DNA of 32,364 nt, from NCBI GenBank assembly GCA_027055255.1, contig JALUNK010000111.1, positions 1-32,364 of the forward strand, in the 5' to 3' direction. The DNA is from Ghiorsea sp. Its GTDB lineage: Bacteria > Pseudomonadota > Zetaproteobacteria > Mariprofundales > Mariprofundaceae. The position numbers and the translations under genes are program-made. Under the pieces are notes generated by a model. That model was given only the letters and a program-made list of their open reading frames with translations. It did no database searches and was not told where the DNA came from. This document shows positions 8,085 through 15,247 of this stretch, in pieces; the stretch's first letter is position 1, and every line of letters starts with the position of its first letter.

Positions 8085-8720
8085 TTATTCCAAAATTTGT
8101 TTAACAGGTTGCTCTTTTAATACTTTTTTCTCGCCTCTTTTCCAAAAACCAACTCTGTCCAAATGATAGTTTGGAATAATCACAGCCTTGCGATTAAAAC
8201 GACCTCCTAAAGCTTCATAATGACAAGCTTCGCATCTGGCAAATGTTTTAACTTTGGGATTACCTTCAACCATATCAGGCTTCACAAAATCATGCATAAT
8301 TTTAAAATATTTAGTATCACTAATCCTAAGGGGAAGCTCATCCGATTCAAGTAAATTTAGAAGTGGTTTGGCATATAAGTTTTCCACATCATGATCAGCT
8401 GCATTATCTACCAAATATGCGGTTACTTCAGTTCTTATTGTTTCATCAATCTCTGCATTATCACCAAAGTGATCGGCTAAACCTTGCATGATTTTTTCCC
8501 AAGAACGTGATGGAAGTGTTGCGGGTGCATAAAGCATATGACACGCGCTGCATGATTGTGCATAAGCATCGCTTTTTTCTTTAGGCAGGATTGTTATTTT
8601 TTCAATATAATTTACAGCCCAATCCTGCTTCATCGGATCCTGCCAAATGCTGCGTGTAGCTGCTAATACACCAAAAATAATCACACCAACAATGATCGCC
8701 CAAAACATTTTCTTACCCAT
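8085..8720 (-). CDS. Membrane-anchored diheme cytochrome c (DHC family)
   Basis: ATG at 8720 follows AAGGAG with eight bases of spacing. The 211-residue product has an N-terminal hydrophobic segment (about residues 5-22, MFWAIIVGVIIFGVLAAT) without a clear cleavage site, so it is probably anchored in the inner membrane with the heme domain in the periplasm. Heme sites are CSACH (57-61) and CEACH (163-167). The DHC landmarks are HMLYAPATLPSRSWEKIM, DHFGDNAEI and IMHDFVKP. The distance between heme sites is almost the same as in the downstream paralogue, which points to tandem duplication followed by divergence of the targeting sequence. It is 17 bases from the CPBP protease gene, so it should be transcribed with ftsEX. 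It is likely a fixed electron-transfer partner for the soluble paralogue; this is inference. Confidence 0.88.
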   Translation of the reverse strand: MGKKMFWAIIVGVIIFGVLAATRSIWQDPMKQDWAVNYIEKITILPKEKSDAYAQSCSACHMLYAPATLPSRSWEKIMQGLADHFGDNAEIDETIRTEVTAYLVDNAADHDVENLYAKPLLNLLESDELPLRISDTKYFKIMHDFVKPDMVEGNPKVKTFARCEACHYEALGGRFNRKAVIIPNYHLDRVGFWKRGEKKVLKEQPVKQILE

Positions 8721-8737
8721 CAATCACGCTCCTTTTC

Positions 8738-9382
8738 TTACTTGGCAAAGTCTAACACGCTCAAAAGATAAACTGCACTGTTTGCACCCATATGCAAAAC
8801 AATACTTACCCACAGTGACTTGCTCCATTCATATGCAACAGCAAAAATAATACCGCCAACAAGTTGAGGGGAAAACAGTAAACCATGGTGTACTAATGAA
8901 AAAAATACAGCACTTACCACTACCGACAAGCCAATGCCCCAGCGCTCACGCAACATACGGTATAATAAACCACGGAAAATTAATTCTTCAACCAAAGGTG
9001 CAAGCACCACCATCAAGAGCAAACCCGAAACACCTGATAACCATACTGGTAATGTCACATAAGCAAAAGAAGACGGGTACAGGCTATAAATAATTAAAAA
9101 TAGCGCGACACATACCATCGACACAGCAACAAAAATTTTAATAGCATCCAAGCTTGGGCATTGTAAGCCCAAACTTACCTTTAATTTATAATGGTGAATA
9201 AGCGCAGAAAAAGCCATCAGTTCAAGCAAACGAAGGATAATAACAATGCCTTGTTCCATACCCGCCACTTCTGGCAGGTAAGTTATACAAAGCGAAACCA
9301 AAAGCTCCAAACCAATATATACCAACAGCCCTGTTCTCAAAAAGGCATAAGGTAGGTCGGTAAATCTTTGCTTAATCACCAT
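8738..9382 (-). CDS. CPBP family intramembrane metalloprotease
   Basis: A 214-residue polytopic membrane protein. The C-terminal half carries the three CPBP (CAAX-protease and bacteriocin-processing, Abi) motifs: EExxxR as VEELIFRG (E132, E133, R137), FxxxH as FFSLVH (H165) and HxxxN as HMGANS (H197, N201). These line the active site of glutamate-type intramembrane proteases related to Rce1. The N-terminal half holds three or four transmembrane helices. Its start lies 9 bases after the ftsX stop, so it is probably co-transcribed with ftsEX; the cytochrome genes follow. Bacterial members act in peptide maturation, immunity or membrane protein turnover, and the target here cannot be told. No bacteriocin gene is nearby. 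Confidence 0.87.
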   Translation of the reverse strand: MVIKQRFTDLPYAFLRTGLLVYIGLELLVSLCITYLPEVAGMEQGIVIILRLLELMAFSALIHHYKLKVSLGLQCPSLDAIKIFVAVSMVCVALFLIIYSLYPSSFAYVTLPVWLSGVSGLLLMVVLAPLVEELIFRGLLYRMLRERWGIGLSVVVSAVFFSLVHHGLLFSPQLVGGIIFAVAYEWSKSLWVSIVLHMGANSAVYLLSVLDFAK

Positions 9383-9391
9383 CGAATAAAA

Positions 9392-10294
9392 TCAGATTTC
9401 TGTTTCTGGGGATACAATATTGGCTGTGGCAATGATTGCACCTAGCCCTCCAACCAATGCGCCCCCCAACAACAAGGGAAAAAACAATGACCAACCACTC
9501 AGGTCAATGCCTAGGTTCATTTGCCAATCAGCTGTAAACCAAATCAATGGCCACTCCAACACCCATGCTGCAAAACCTGCACCTGATCCCAACAACACGC
9601 CTTCTAGGATAAAGGGTAAGCGCACAAACCATTCTTTTGCACCCATGAGTCGCATGAGGTGCACTTCATCGGCTCTTGCCAATAAAATCATACGCAATGT
9701 ATTCGATACAATCAGTGCCATCGCTAAGGCAAGGATAAGTGTTGCAAACCACGCTAAACTACGAATGGTGCCTAGCACATCTCCTGCTGCCACAAGCTGT
9801 AATTCATCCTCATTCACTTCGCCTGACTGCGACAAAGCTGCATCTCGAATATCATCCAAGACCATTTCACCTCTGGATTCAGTCAGTGTAACTTCAATAC
9901 TGGCAGGCAAATGCTTGGTAAAGCTTTGCGCATCCAATCCTTCACCACCCAACCAGTCTTCCATCCAAATACGCGCTTCCTCATCGCTAACCAAACGCAC
10001 ATCTTCCACGCCTTCAATATCTTTCAAGCTTTCTTGAAGCGGAGCAACGGATGATTGATACTTCTCATCCACATACACATGTACTTTCACTTGTGCTTGC
10101 CATGAGCCAACCCATTGCTCACCACCTTGAAGCGTTAACCAGATCAAAGCCACAGACCATAGTGCCACAGCAACAATCACCAACGCTAGAACTTGATGTA
10201 CACCAAAAGGTGGCAGTTGCCAGCCACCAGGTAAACGCATGGATGATTGATGCGCCTCAAACTGTTTACTATTACTTCGGCTAGGTTTCTTCAT
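9392..10294 (-). CDS. ftsX: Cell division ABC transporter permease FtsX
   Basis: A 300-residue membrane protein with the FtsX layout: a basic cytoplasmic N-terminus, a first transmembrane helix (about 33-54), and a periplasmic domain that includes VHVYVDEKYQ and VEDVRLVSDEEA. Three more helices follow (about 177-198, 225-245, 268-292). The cytoplasmic loop VSNTLRMILLARADEVHLMRLMGA between helices 2 and 3 is typical (quoted in part: LMRLMGAKEWFVRLP). With FtsE it forms the complex that links the divisome to periplasmic peptidoglycan hydrolase activation. The gene overlaps the end of ftsE by 14 bases, indicating translational coupling, and is followed 9 bases later by the CPBP protease gene. 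Confidence 0.93.
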   Translation of the reverse strand: MKKPSRSNSKQFEAHQSSMRLPGGWQLPPFGVHQVLALVIVAVALWSVALIWLTLQGGEQWVGSWQAQVKVHVYVDEKYQSSVAPLQESLKDIEGVEDVRLVSDEEARIWMEDWLGGEGLDAQSFTKHLPASIEVTLTESRGEMVLDDIRDAALSQSGEVNEDELQLVAAGDVLGTIRSLAWFATLILALAMALIVSNTLRMILLARADEVHLMRLMGAKEWFVRLPFILEGVLLGSGAGFAAWVLEWPLIWFTADWQMNLGIDLSGWSLFFPLLLGGALVGGLGAIIATANIVSPETEI

Positions 10295-10973
10295 GCTTTT
10301 TCCCTGTCACTAGTGCACCTTGATGCAATTGAATCACCAAACCAGGGTGTGATGTTAAAAGGTGTAAATCATGGGTTGCCATAATCACAGTTGTACCCAA
10401 TTTATTCAATGCCATCAGTAAGTCGAGCACATGTCTTGCTGTATCATCATCAAGATTTCCTGTTGGCTCATCAGCTAAAATAAGCGAAGGATTAGATAAC
10501 ATCGCACGCGCAATCGCCACACGCTGCTGCTCACCACCCGACAAAGTTTCGGGGTATGACCATAAGCGATCTTCCAAACCGACAAAAGATAACACTTTCT
10601 TTACGCGCGGTAACAGTCGCTCAGCATCCCAACCTTGCACACGCAATGGCATAGCTACATTTTCGAAAATAGTGCGCGGGTTTAGCAAACGATTACCTTG
10701 AAAAATAATACCTGTGCGTTGCCTTAACTCTCGAATTTGAGTGCCGCTTGCATCCCGTATCTTTGTGTTTTGTACTTCCAACTGACCTGATGTTGGACGA
10801 ATACCGCCATACATCATCTTCATCAAAGTAGATTTTCCAGCCCCACTTTCACCAATCAAATACACAAAACTTCCTTGTGGAATATCCATATTAATGCCCG
10901 ATAAAGCCACTTTACCTGTCTTATACCGCATCATTAAGTTACTCATGTGAATAATTGTCTGATCTTCGCTCAT
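10281..10973 (-). CDS. ftsE: Cell division ABC transporter ATPase FtsE
   Basis: A 230-residue ABC ATPase with Walker A GESGAGKST (41-49), Q-loop IIFQGNRLL, signature LSGGEQQ (144-150), Walker B LILADEP (164-170) and switch histidine in MATHD. The length and the GIIFQ...LLNPRTIFENVAMPL segment match FtsE rather than a generic importer ATPase. It binds FtsX at the division site and powers regulation of septal cell-wall hydrolysis. The ATG at 10973 has no strong ribosome-binding site; Met10 is an alternative, shorter start. It is the first gene of the - strand operon ftsE-ftsX-CPBP-cytochrome-cytochrome and is divergent from the zinc-ribbon gene across 70 bases. Confidence 0.95.
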   Translation of the reverse strand: MSEDQTIIHMSNLMMRYKTGKVALSGINMDIPQGSFVYLIGESGAGKSTLMKMMYGGIRPTSGQLEVQNTKIRDASGTQIRELRQRTGIIFQGNRLLNPRTIFENVAMPLRVQGWDAERLLPRVKKVLSFVGLEDRLWSYPETLSGGEQQRVAIARAMLSNPSLILADEPTGNLDDDTARHVLDLLMALNKLGTTVIMATHDLHLLTSHPGLVIQLHQGALVTGKKHEET

Positions 10974-11043
10974 GGGCTAAGGGTAGCCGCACGCGTTCGT
11001 GCTGTCAGTAGGCAAGCGTGCTAATCTTTGTCAGACTTGGCAC

Positions 11044-11772
11044 ATGCGTGTAATTTGCCCTGAGTGTTTTGCTTCATATCAAGTTGATGCCGTTGTTAAG
11101 AATGCGGTCTTGGTATGCCATAAGTGCAATACTGAATTTGATAGCTTTGGTAACAAAGTAGTAGCAGGTGATGCCACTACGCAATTTTTCCAAACCCAAG
11201 AGGATCATGCGCCAACCTTTGGCATCAAAGACCTTGCTCAATCTGGAATGAACAAACACAAGCAACGGGTTGGCTTGTGGATGGGTTTGTTGTTGATGAC
11301 CATCATGGCTACGGGTTTGACGGTCAACTGGGATATTTGGTCACACCATGGCGTATTTCGTGGTTATCAACTTCAAGTGCAAACCAATGCACCTATATTG
11401 GATAGTGATTGGCAAGTTGAATTCAATTCGGTGCATAGCCAATGGTTAAAGCGTGAGGATGGGAGCCTTGTTTTGATTATCGAAGGTGAAGTATCCAACC
11501 TATTAAGCATTCCTTTGCCCCCGCCCGAAATCAAAGTTACCTTTATCACTCAAACTGGACAAAATAATGAAGTCATTCAGCCGATTACCGAACCTGCCAG
11601 TATGGATGTATTAAAAGCATCCCCTTTCATTTCACCTGCTGTCGATAAAACAGCTGTGTTCCCATTAGGCTCACGTGGGTTTATTTTGGTCTTAGAAGAT
11701 GTGCCGCTATCTACACAAAATATTCTACTTCATGCGTTAGCTGTACAACGCAAAGGGAAGGCTAAGCTTTAG
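11044..11772 (+). CDS. MJ0042-type zinc-ribbon membrane protein (DUF3426-like)
   Basis: I start this at ATG 11044 because the product then begins MRVICPECFASYQVD, the standard beginning of the MJ0042 finger family. The upstream GTG at 10999 adds 15 unconserved residues. The 242-residue protein has a four-cysteine zinc ribbon (C5, C8, C25, C28), a linker, one transmembrane helix (about 76-95) and a C-terminal domain with LVLIIEGEVSNLLSIPLPPP, which resembles the DUF3426-type beta domain of similar proteins. The ribbon should be cytoplasmic and the C-terminal domain periplasmic. Comparable genes sit beside ftsE in alphaproteobacteria, as this one does here divergently, suggesting a cell-envelope or division role that is not established. 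Its 3' end overlaps the convergent crcB by 11 bases. Confidence 0.78.
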   Translation: MRVICPECFASYQVDAVVKNAVLVCHKCNTEFDSFGNKVVAGDATTQFFQTQEDHAPTFGIKDLAQSGMNKHKQRVGLWMGLLLMTIMATGLTVNWDIWSHHGVFRGYQLQVQTNAPILDSDWQVEFNSVHSQWLKREDGSLVLIIEGEVSNLLSIPLPPPEIKVTFITQTGQNNEVIQPITEPASMDVLKASPFISPAVDKTAVFPLGSRGFILVLEDVPLSTQNILLHALAVQRKGKAKL

Positions 11773-12136
11773 CCAACAACATACCTAACCAAGCCATGCC
11801 GATACAAAGCACCACTGAACCTATGGTATGAATCAAACTATCAGTGAGAGAACCAAGTTCAATCAAACGTACTGTCTCTACAGAAAATGTAGAGAATGTC
11901 GTAAACGAGCCTAAGAAACCAACAGTTAAAAGTAGGCGAAGTAAATCACTCAAATGCGTTTTGTCCAAAAACCAAATCACAAGGAAACCAAGTACGAAGC
12001 TGCCCAATGCATTCACCAGCAACGTTGCCCAAGGATAATGCGTACCAAACCAACGCTGCATCAAAAGCACAACCCACCAACGGCAAACTGCACCCATGGA
12101 TGCACCCGCTGCAATCGCCAAAGTCTGTTTTAACAT
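11762..12136 (-). CDS. crcB: Fluoride channel CrcB/FluC
   Basis: A 124-residue protein with four transmembrane helices, the usual size for Fluc fluoride channels, which form antiparallel dual-topology dimers. The family markers are GAVCRWW near the N-terminus, N42 in LLVNALGSF, and GFLGSFTTFSTF (73-84) with its conserved Phe and Thr residues. It exports toxic fluoride. The ATG directly abuts the TAG stop of rarA with no gap, so it is the last gene of the long - strand cluster. No fluoride-riboswitch leader is possible in this position. Its 3' end overlaps the convergent zinc-ribbon gene by 11 bases. Confidence 0.93.
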   Translation of the reverse strand: MLKQTLAIAAGASMGAVCRWWVVLLMQRWFGTHYPWATLLVNALGSFVLGFLVIWFLDKTHLSDLLRLLLTVGFLGSFTTFSTFSVETVRLIELGSLTDSLIHTIGSVVLCIGMAWLGMLLAKA

Positions 12137-13453
12137 CTATTCGTTTCCCTTTCCTTCACGCTTTTCATCGCGCCTAGCCTGCAACCAAGCTTTACGCTCG
12201 GCTAGTATTTTTTCAAAGCCCCGTTCAACTGGCTCAAATAAACGCACTTCTTCAACATCATCAGGAAAATGTTTTTGTGTGACCACTGCATCATTTTCAT
12301 TGTGAGCATATTGATAACCATCACCATGCCCAATATCTTTCATCAGTTTGGTTGGCGCATTTTTAAGGTGGGTAGGCGCATCCAAATGTTGTGTTTCTTT
12401 AGCCAGTCTACGGGCTGCCTTTTCTGCCATGTATGCCGCATTACTTTTGGGCGCTAATGCCAAGTACAGGGTCACTTCAAACAAACCTTGTTCCCCCTCA
12501 GGGGAGCCTAAAATTTCAAACATACGTTGTGCATTCAAAGCTAAGGTGAGGGCTTTAGGATCTGCTAAACCAATATCTTCGGTTGCCATGCGAATCAGGC
12601 GGCGTGCTAAATATAATGGTTCTTCCCCGCCTTCTAGCATACGCGCCAACCAATACACTGCAGCATCTGCATCCGAGCTACGAATTGATTTATGTAAGGC
12701 AGAAATTAAATCATAATGGCTATCACCATCTCTATCATACTTGGCTTGTTTACGTTGCCACTGCTTTTCTACTGCTTCCAAATCCCATGTCTGTTGCTTG
12801 TCCGCATCAAAAATAGATTCCAAAGCATTTAAGGCATAACGCGCATCACCATCAGCAGCTTGAGCCAACCAATTTAGGGCACTATCTTCCACAAAAAACA
12901 AAGGTGCATCATCCTGCAATACCAATACACCGCGCTCTAAAATGGTGCGCACCGCATCTACTGACAGTGCTTTAAGCACAATCACACGACAGCGGGAAAG
13001 TAAAGCATTATTGAGTGTAAATGATGGGTTTTCTGTGGTTGCACCCACTAAAACAAGCGTGCCATCTTCTAAGTAGGGTAACAAAACATCTTGCTGTGCT
13101 TTATTAAATCGATGAATTTCATCCAAGAACAAAAGGTATGTTTTTCCCGTTTGTTTGGCTTGTGCAACCACATCTTGGACTTCTTTTTTCCCTGCTGAAA
13201 CTGCTGATAATTGAGCAAAAGGCATATTAGCATGTTCTGCCATCATCTTTGCAAGTGTCGTTTTACCAACACCCGGAGGCCCCCAAAACACACATGACAT
13301 TGCCCTACCCTCTTGCAGCGCATGAGCGAACCAACCCGTGGGATCTGTGTAATCTATTTGCCCTTGAACATCTTCAAGCTTACTCGGCCTAAGGCGGTGA
13401 GCAAATGGAACTTGCACATCTGAAAGCTGCAACCCTGGCAATGCCATATTCAT
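12137..13453 (-). CDS. rarA: Replication-associated recombination protein RarA (MgsA)
   Basis: A 438-residue AAA+ ATPase of the RarA/MgsA/WRNIP1 family. N-terminal PFAHRLRPSKLEDVQGQ is the family signature, followed by Walker A GPPGVGKTT (58-66), Walker B LLFLDEIHRFNKAQQ (around 107-121), sensor 1 VGATTENPSF and the arginine-finger region LLSRCRV. The C-terminal tetramerisation domain includes GEEPLYLARRLIRMATEDIGLADP and the terminal HYQYAHN-like segment. RarA acts at stalled replication forks, near clamp-loader and SSB functions. It lies 13 bases downstream of the fadL-like gene and abuts crcB. The start has a poor ribosome-binding site; Met3 is an equally good choice. Confidence 0.95.
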   Translation of the reverse strand: MNMALPGLQLSDVQVPFAHRLRPSKLEDVQGQIDYTDPTGWFAHALQEGRAMSCVFWGPPGVGKTTLAKMMAEHANMPFAQLSAVSAGKKEVQDVVAQAKQTGKTYLLFLDEIHRFNKAQQDVLLPYLEDGTLVLVGATTENPSFTLNNALLSRCRVIVLKALSVDAVRTILERGVLVLQDDAPLFFVEDSALNWLAQAADGDARYALNALESIFDADKQQTWDLEAVEKQWQRKQAKYDRDGDSHYDLISALHKSIRSSDADAAVYWLARMLEGGEEPLYLARRLIRMATEDIGLADPKALTLALNAQRMFEILGSPEGEQGLFEVTLYLALAPKSNAAYMAEKAARRLAKETQHLDAPTHLKNAPTKLMKDIGHGDGYQYAHNENDAVVTQKHFPDDVEEVRLFEPVERGFEKILAERKAWLQARRDEKREGKGNE

Positions 13454-13466
13454 GCAGCAGCCATGT

Positions 13467-14612
13467 TTAAAACCTTTTACTCAAGGAAAACATAAAGTTA
13501 TACCCCGAATCAGAATATGTACCCGCATAAGCACCTGTAGCAGTTAAATCATTATACAACATACCTGTCAGCGTCATGTCTAAGTGCAGTGATGCCATAT
13601 CTCCACCAAAACCAATGGTAAATTTATGACCCGTTAAATCAGCAAATAATGGCTGGTAACCAACGACTTGGTTGGCACCTTGCTCATGCGCATAACCAAA
13701 CCTTAGTTGGGTATCATTCCGCCAGAACCACGTTAAACCAAGCATGACATCTGTCGTATCTCTTAAATCTGCAGTGTTGGTTTGTGAGTTCACACCATTG
13801 TTACTGACGTTTAAATTCCGTAGCGAGGACCATGCGCTGCGTTTGATATCTAGTTCCCAAAGTAATTCATCATCTGAAGCGGAATAGGCAACACCCAAAG
13901 TCAATTCATCCGGCAACGTAATCACAGCCTCATCACCTGAATTATTGCTGGCAAATGCATCTACACCTTGACGGTAGTTGGCAGCAAGTGTCCAAAAGGG
14001 AACAACTTCCCAGCGGAATCCCATGTGTGCACCGACATCACTCCAGTCTGAGCCATCAAACACCTGCCCAGCCGTGTCCAAGCGCAGCTGGGTCTTGTAA
14101 ATATCCATGCCTGCAGAAACAGCCAATGTGTTATTCACCCGCCAAAAGGCATCCAGCGTATACCTTGTCATTTCTAAATTCATAAATCCCAAGCTTGGAA
14201 AGGCAGAAGACCAGTTTGAACGTGTGTCGTAAGGATTAGAAAAACTACCTGCAACACCCACATTCCAACCTTTAGGCATCCATGATAATGCAACAGCTTG
14301 GCGAGTACCTAAGCTAGAGGCTGCACCACGACCACCTGCTGCAATATCTACACCTTTATAACTATTACGTGATTCACTGGCAAAAAAGGCTTGAACACCC
14401 TCCTGCCATGCTAAGCCTGCAGGATTATAAAGTGCATCAGTAATACTACCTGTACCTGCAACAACGGCATTGGCGACGCCTGCAGCAACAGGTGAAATAT
14501 CATTGTTCGCAAACGTTGCTGCTTGAGCCGAACTGGATACCCAACAAGCACAGATGGCAAGAAGCAGACCTTTCTTAAGACGTGGTACACCCACAACATA
14601 TAATGGAATCAC
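13467..14612 (-). CDS. FadL/OmpP1/TodX-family outer-membrane protein
   Basis: A 381-residue beta-barrel protein. The start is GTG at 14612, overlapping the lolA stop as TAGTG, with GGAG seven bases upstream. A signal peptide (basic RLKK then LLLAICACWVSSSAQA, cleavage near residue 31) precedes the family motif ALYNPAGLAW (NPAG at 63-66). Alternating hydrophobic strands follow and the protein ends in an aromatic Phe (LSKRF), the signal used by the BAM machinery. FadL-type channels move hydrophobic molecules such as long-chain fatty acids or hydrocarbons across the outer membrane. Strand motifs include FRWEVVPFWTLAANYRQG and MLGLTWFWRNDTQLRFGYA. It is co-transcribed with lolA. The substrate is not predictable. 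Confidence 0.87.
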   Translation of the reverse strand: MIPLYVVGVPRLKKGLLLAICACWVSSSAQAATFANNDISPVAAGVANAVVAGTGSITDALYNPAGLAWQEGVQAFFASESRNSYKGVDIAAGGRGAASSLGTRQAVALSWMPKGWNVGVAGSFSNPYDTRSNWSSAFPSLGFMNLEMTRYTLDAFWRVNNTLAVSAGMDIYKTQLRLDTAGQVFDGSDWSDVGAHMGFRWEVVPFWTLAANYRQGVDAFASNNSGDEAVITLPDELTLGVAYSASDDELLWELDIKRSAWSSLRNLNVSNNGVNSQTNTADLRDTTDVMLGLTWFWRNDTQLRFGYAHEQGANQVVGYQPLFADLTGHKFTIGFGGDMASLHLDMTLTGMLYNDLTATGAYAGTYSDSGYNFMFSLSKRF

Positions 14613-15247
14613 TATTTAGCTCCAATCACATCCACACCCTCAGGTGCAATAAATTCAAATTTATCTTCGGCTGGTAATTTTTTATCAATATCAAGCAAAT
14701 ACAATCTATTTTTATTCATTAACACATCGCGGCTTTCTAACCAACGCAATGTGCCATTTTCTACACCAAGCCAAACTTCTGTAACTTGTTGCTCTTTACC
14801 GATTCGAACATGCCAAACATCCACATCAGCAAGTTCTTGTTTATCCAATGTGTTCACAGCTTCCAAACCAATACGCCCATCCAGCAGCTGCATAACCACT
14901 GGATCAATTTCACCCAAATCTTGCAATTTTTGCGCTTGCATAAGGTCAGGTTCATACAACCAAATACCATCACCATTACTCACAAAAAGTTGTTCATATG
15001 GTTTCAGGTATCGCCAGCTAAATTTCCCTGGCCGCAGCACTGAAAGTTGACCTGAATATTCGCGTTCTCCACCTTCTGCATAACTTAAAACTTGCTTAAA
15101 CGGTGTTGAAAAACCTTTTAATTCAGATAGTCCTGTTAAAGCTTTGGCTAAACCTGAATTGCTTGCCAAAGGTACAGCAAAAGCCGTGGATACAGCACCC
15201 AATGCAAAGACCCATATCCATAGCATATTTCTCATATATTTAATCAA
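14612..15247 (-). CDS. lolA: Outer-membrane lipoprotein carrier protein LolA
   Basis: A 211-residue periplasmic chaperone that carries lipoproteins from LolCDE to LolB or the outer membrane. It has a signal peptide (MRNMLWIWVFALGAVSTAFA, then VPLAS). The fold shows GFSTPFKQVLSYAEGGEREYSGQLSVLRPG, of which FKQ...GQLSVLRPGKFSW is the LolA core pattern, followed by WRYLKPYEQLFVSNGDGIWLYEPDL-type strands (key pieces: YLKPYEQLFVSNG, WLYEPDL). The start is uncertain: TTG at 15247 overlaps the end of ftsK and has AGG five bases upstream, while ATG at 15235 begins just after the ftsK stop but lacks a site. The position directly after ftsK is common for lolA in proteobacteria. Confidence 0.9.
   Translation of the reverse strand: MIKYMRNMLWIWVFALGAVSTAFAVPLASNSGLAKALTGLSELKGFSTPFKQVLSYAEGGEREYSGQLSVLRPGKFSWRYLKPYEQLFVSNGDGIWLYEPDLMQAQKLQDLGEIDPVVMQLLDGRIGLEAVNTLDKQELADVDVWHVRIGKEQQVTEVWLGVENGTLRWLESRDVLMNKNRLYLLDIDKKLPAEDKFEFIAPEGVDVIGAK

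Noticed and set aside
9420-10037. 205-codon open frame on the + strand
   Set aside because: It is antisense to ftsX, whose protein is unmistakable; the product is Ser/Asn/Pro-rich shadow translation.
10989-11002. Small inverted repeat GCACG-CGTT-CGTGC between ftsE and the zinc-ribbon gene
   Set aside because: A five-pair stem with no U-tract is too weak to call a terminator, and there is no evidence for an operator.
12137-12200. Possible fluoride riboswitch before crcB
   Set aside because: crcB directly abuts the rarA stop and the preceding bases are rarA coding sequence, leaving no leader.
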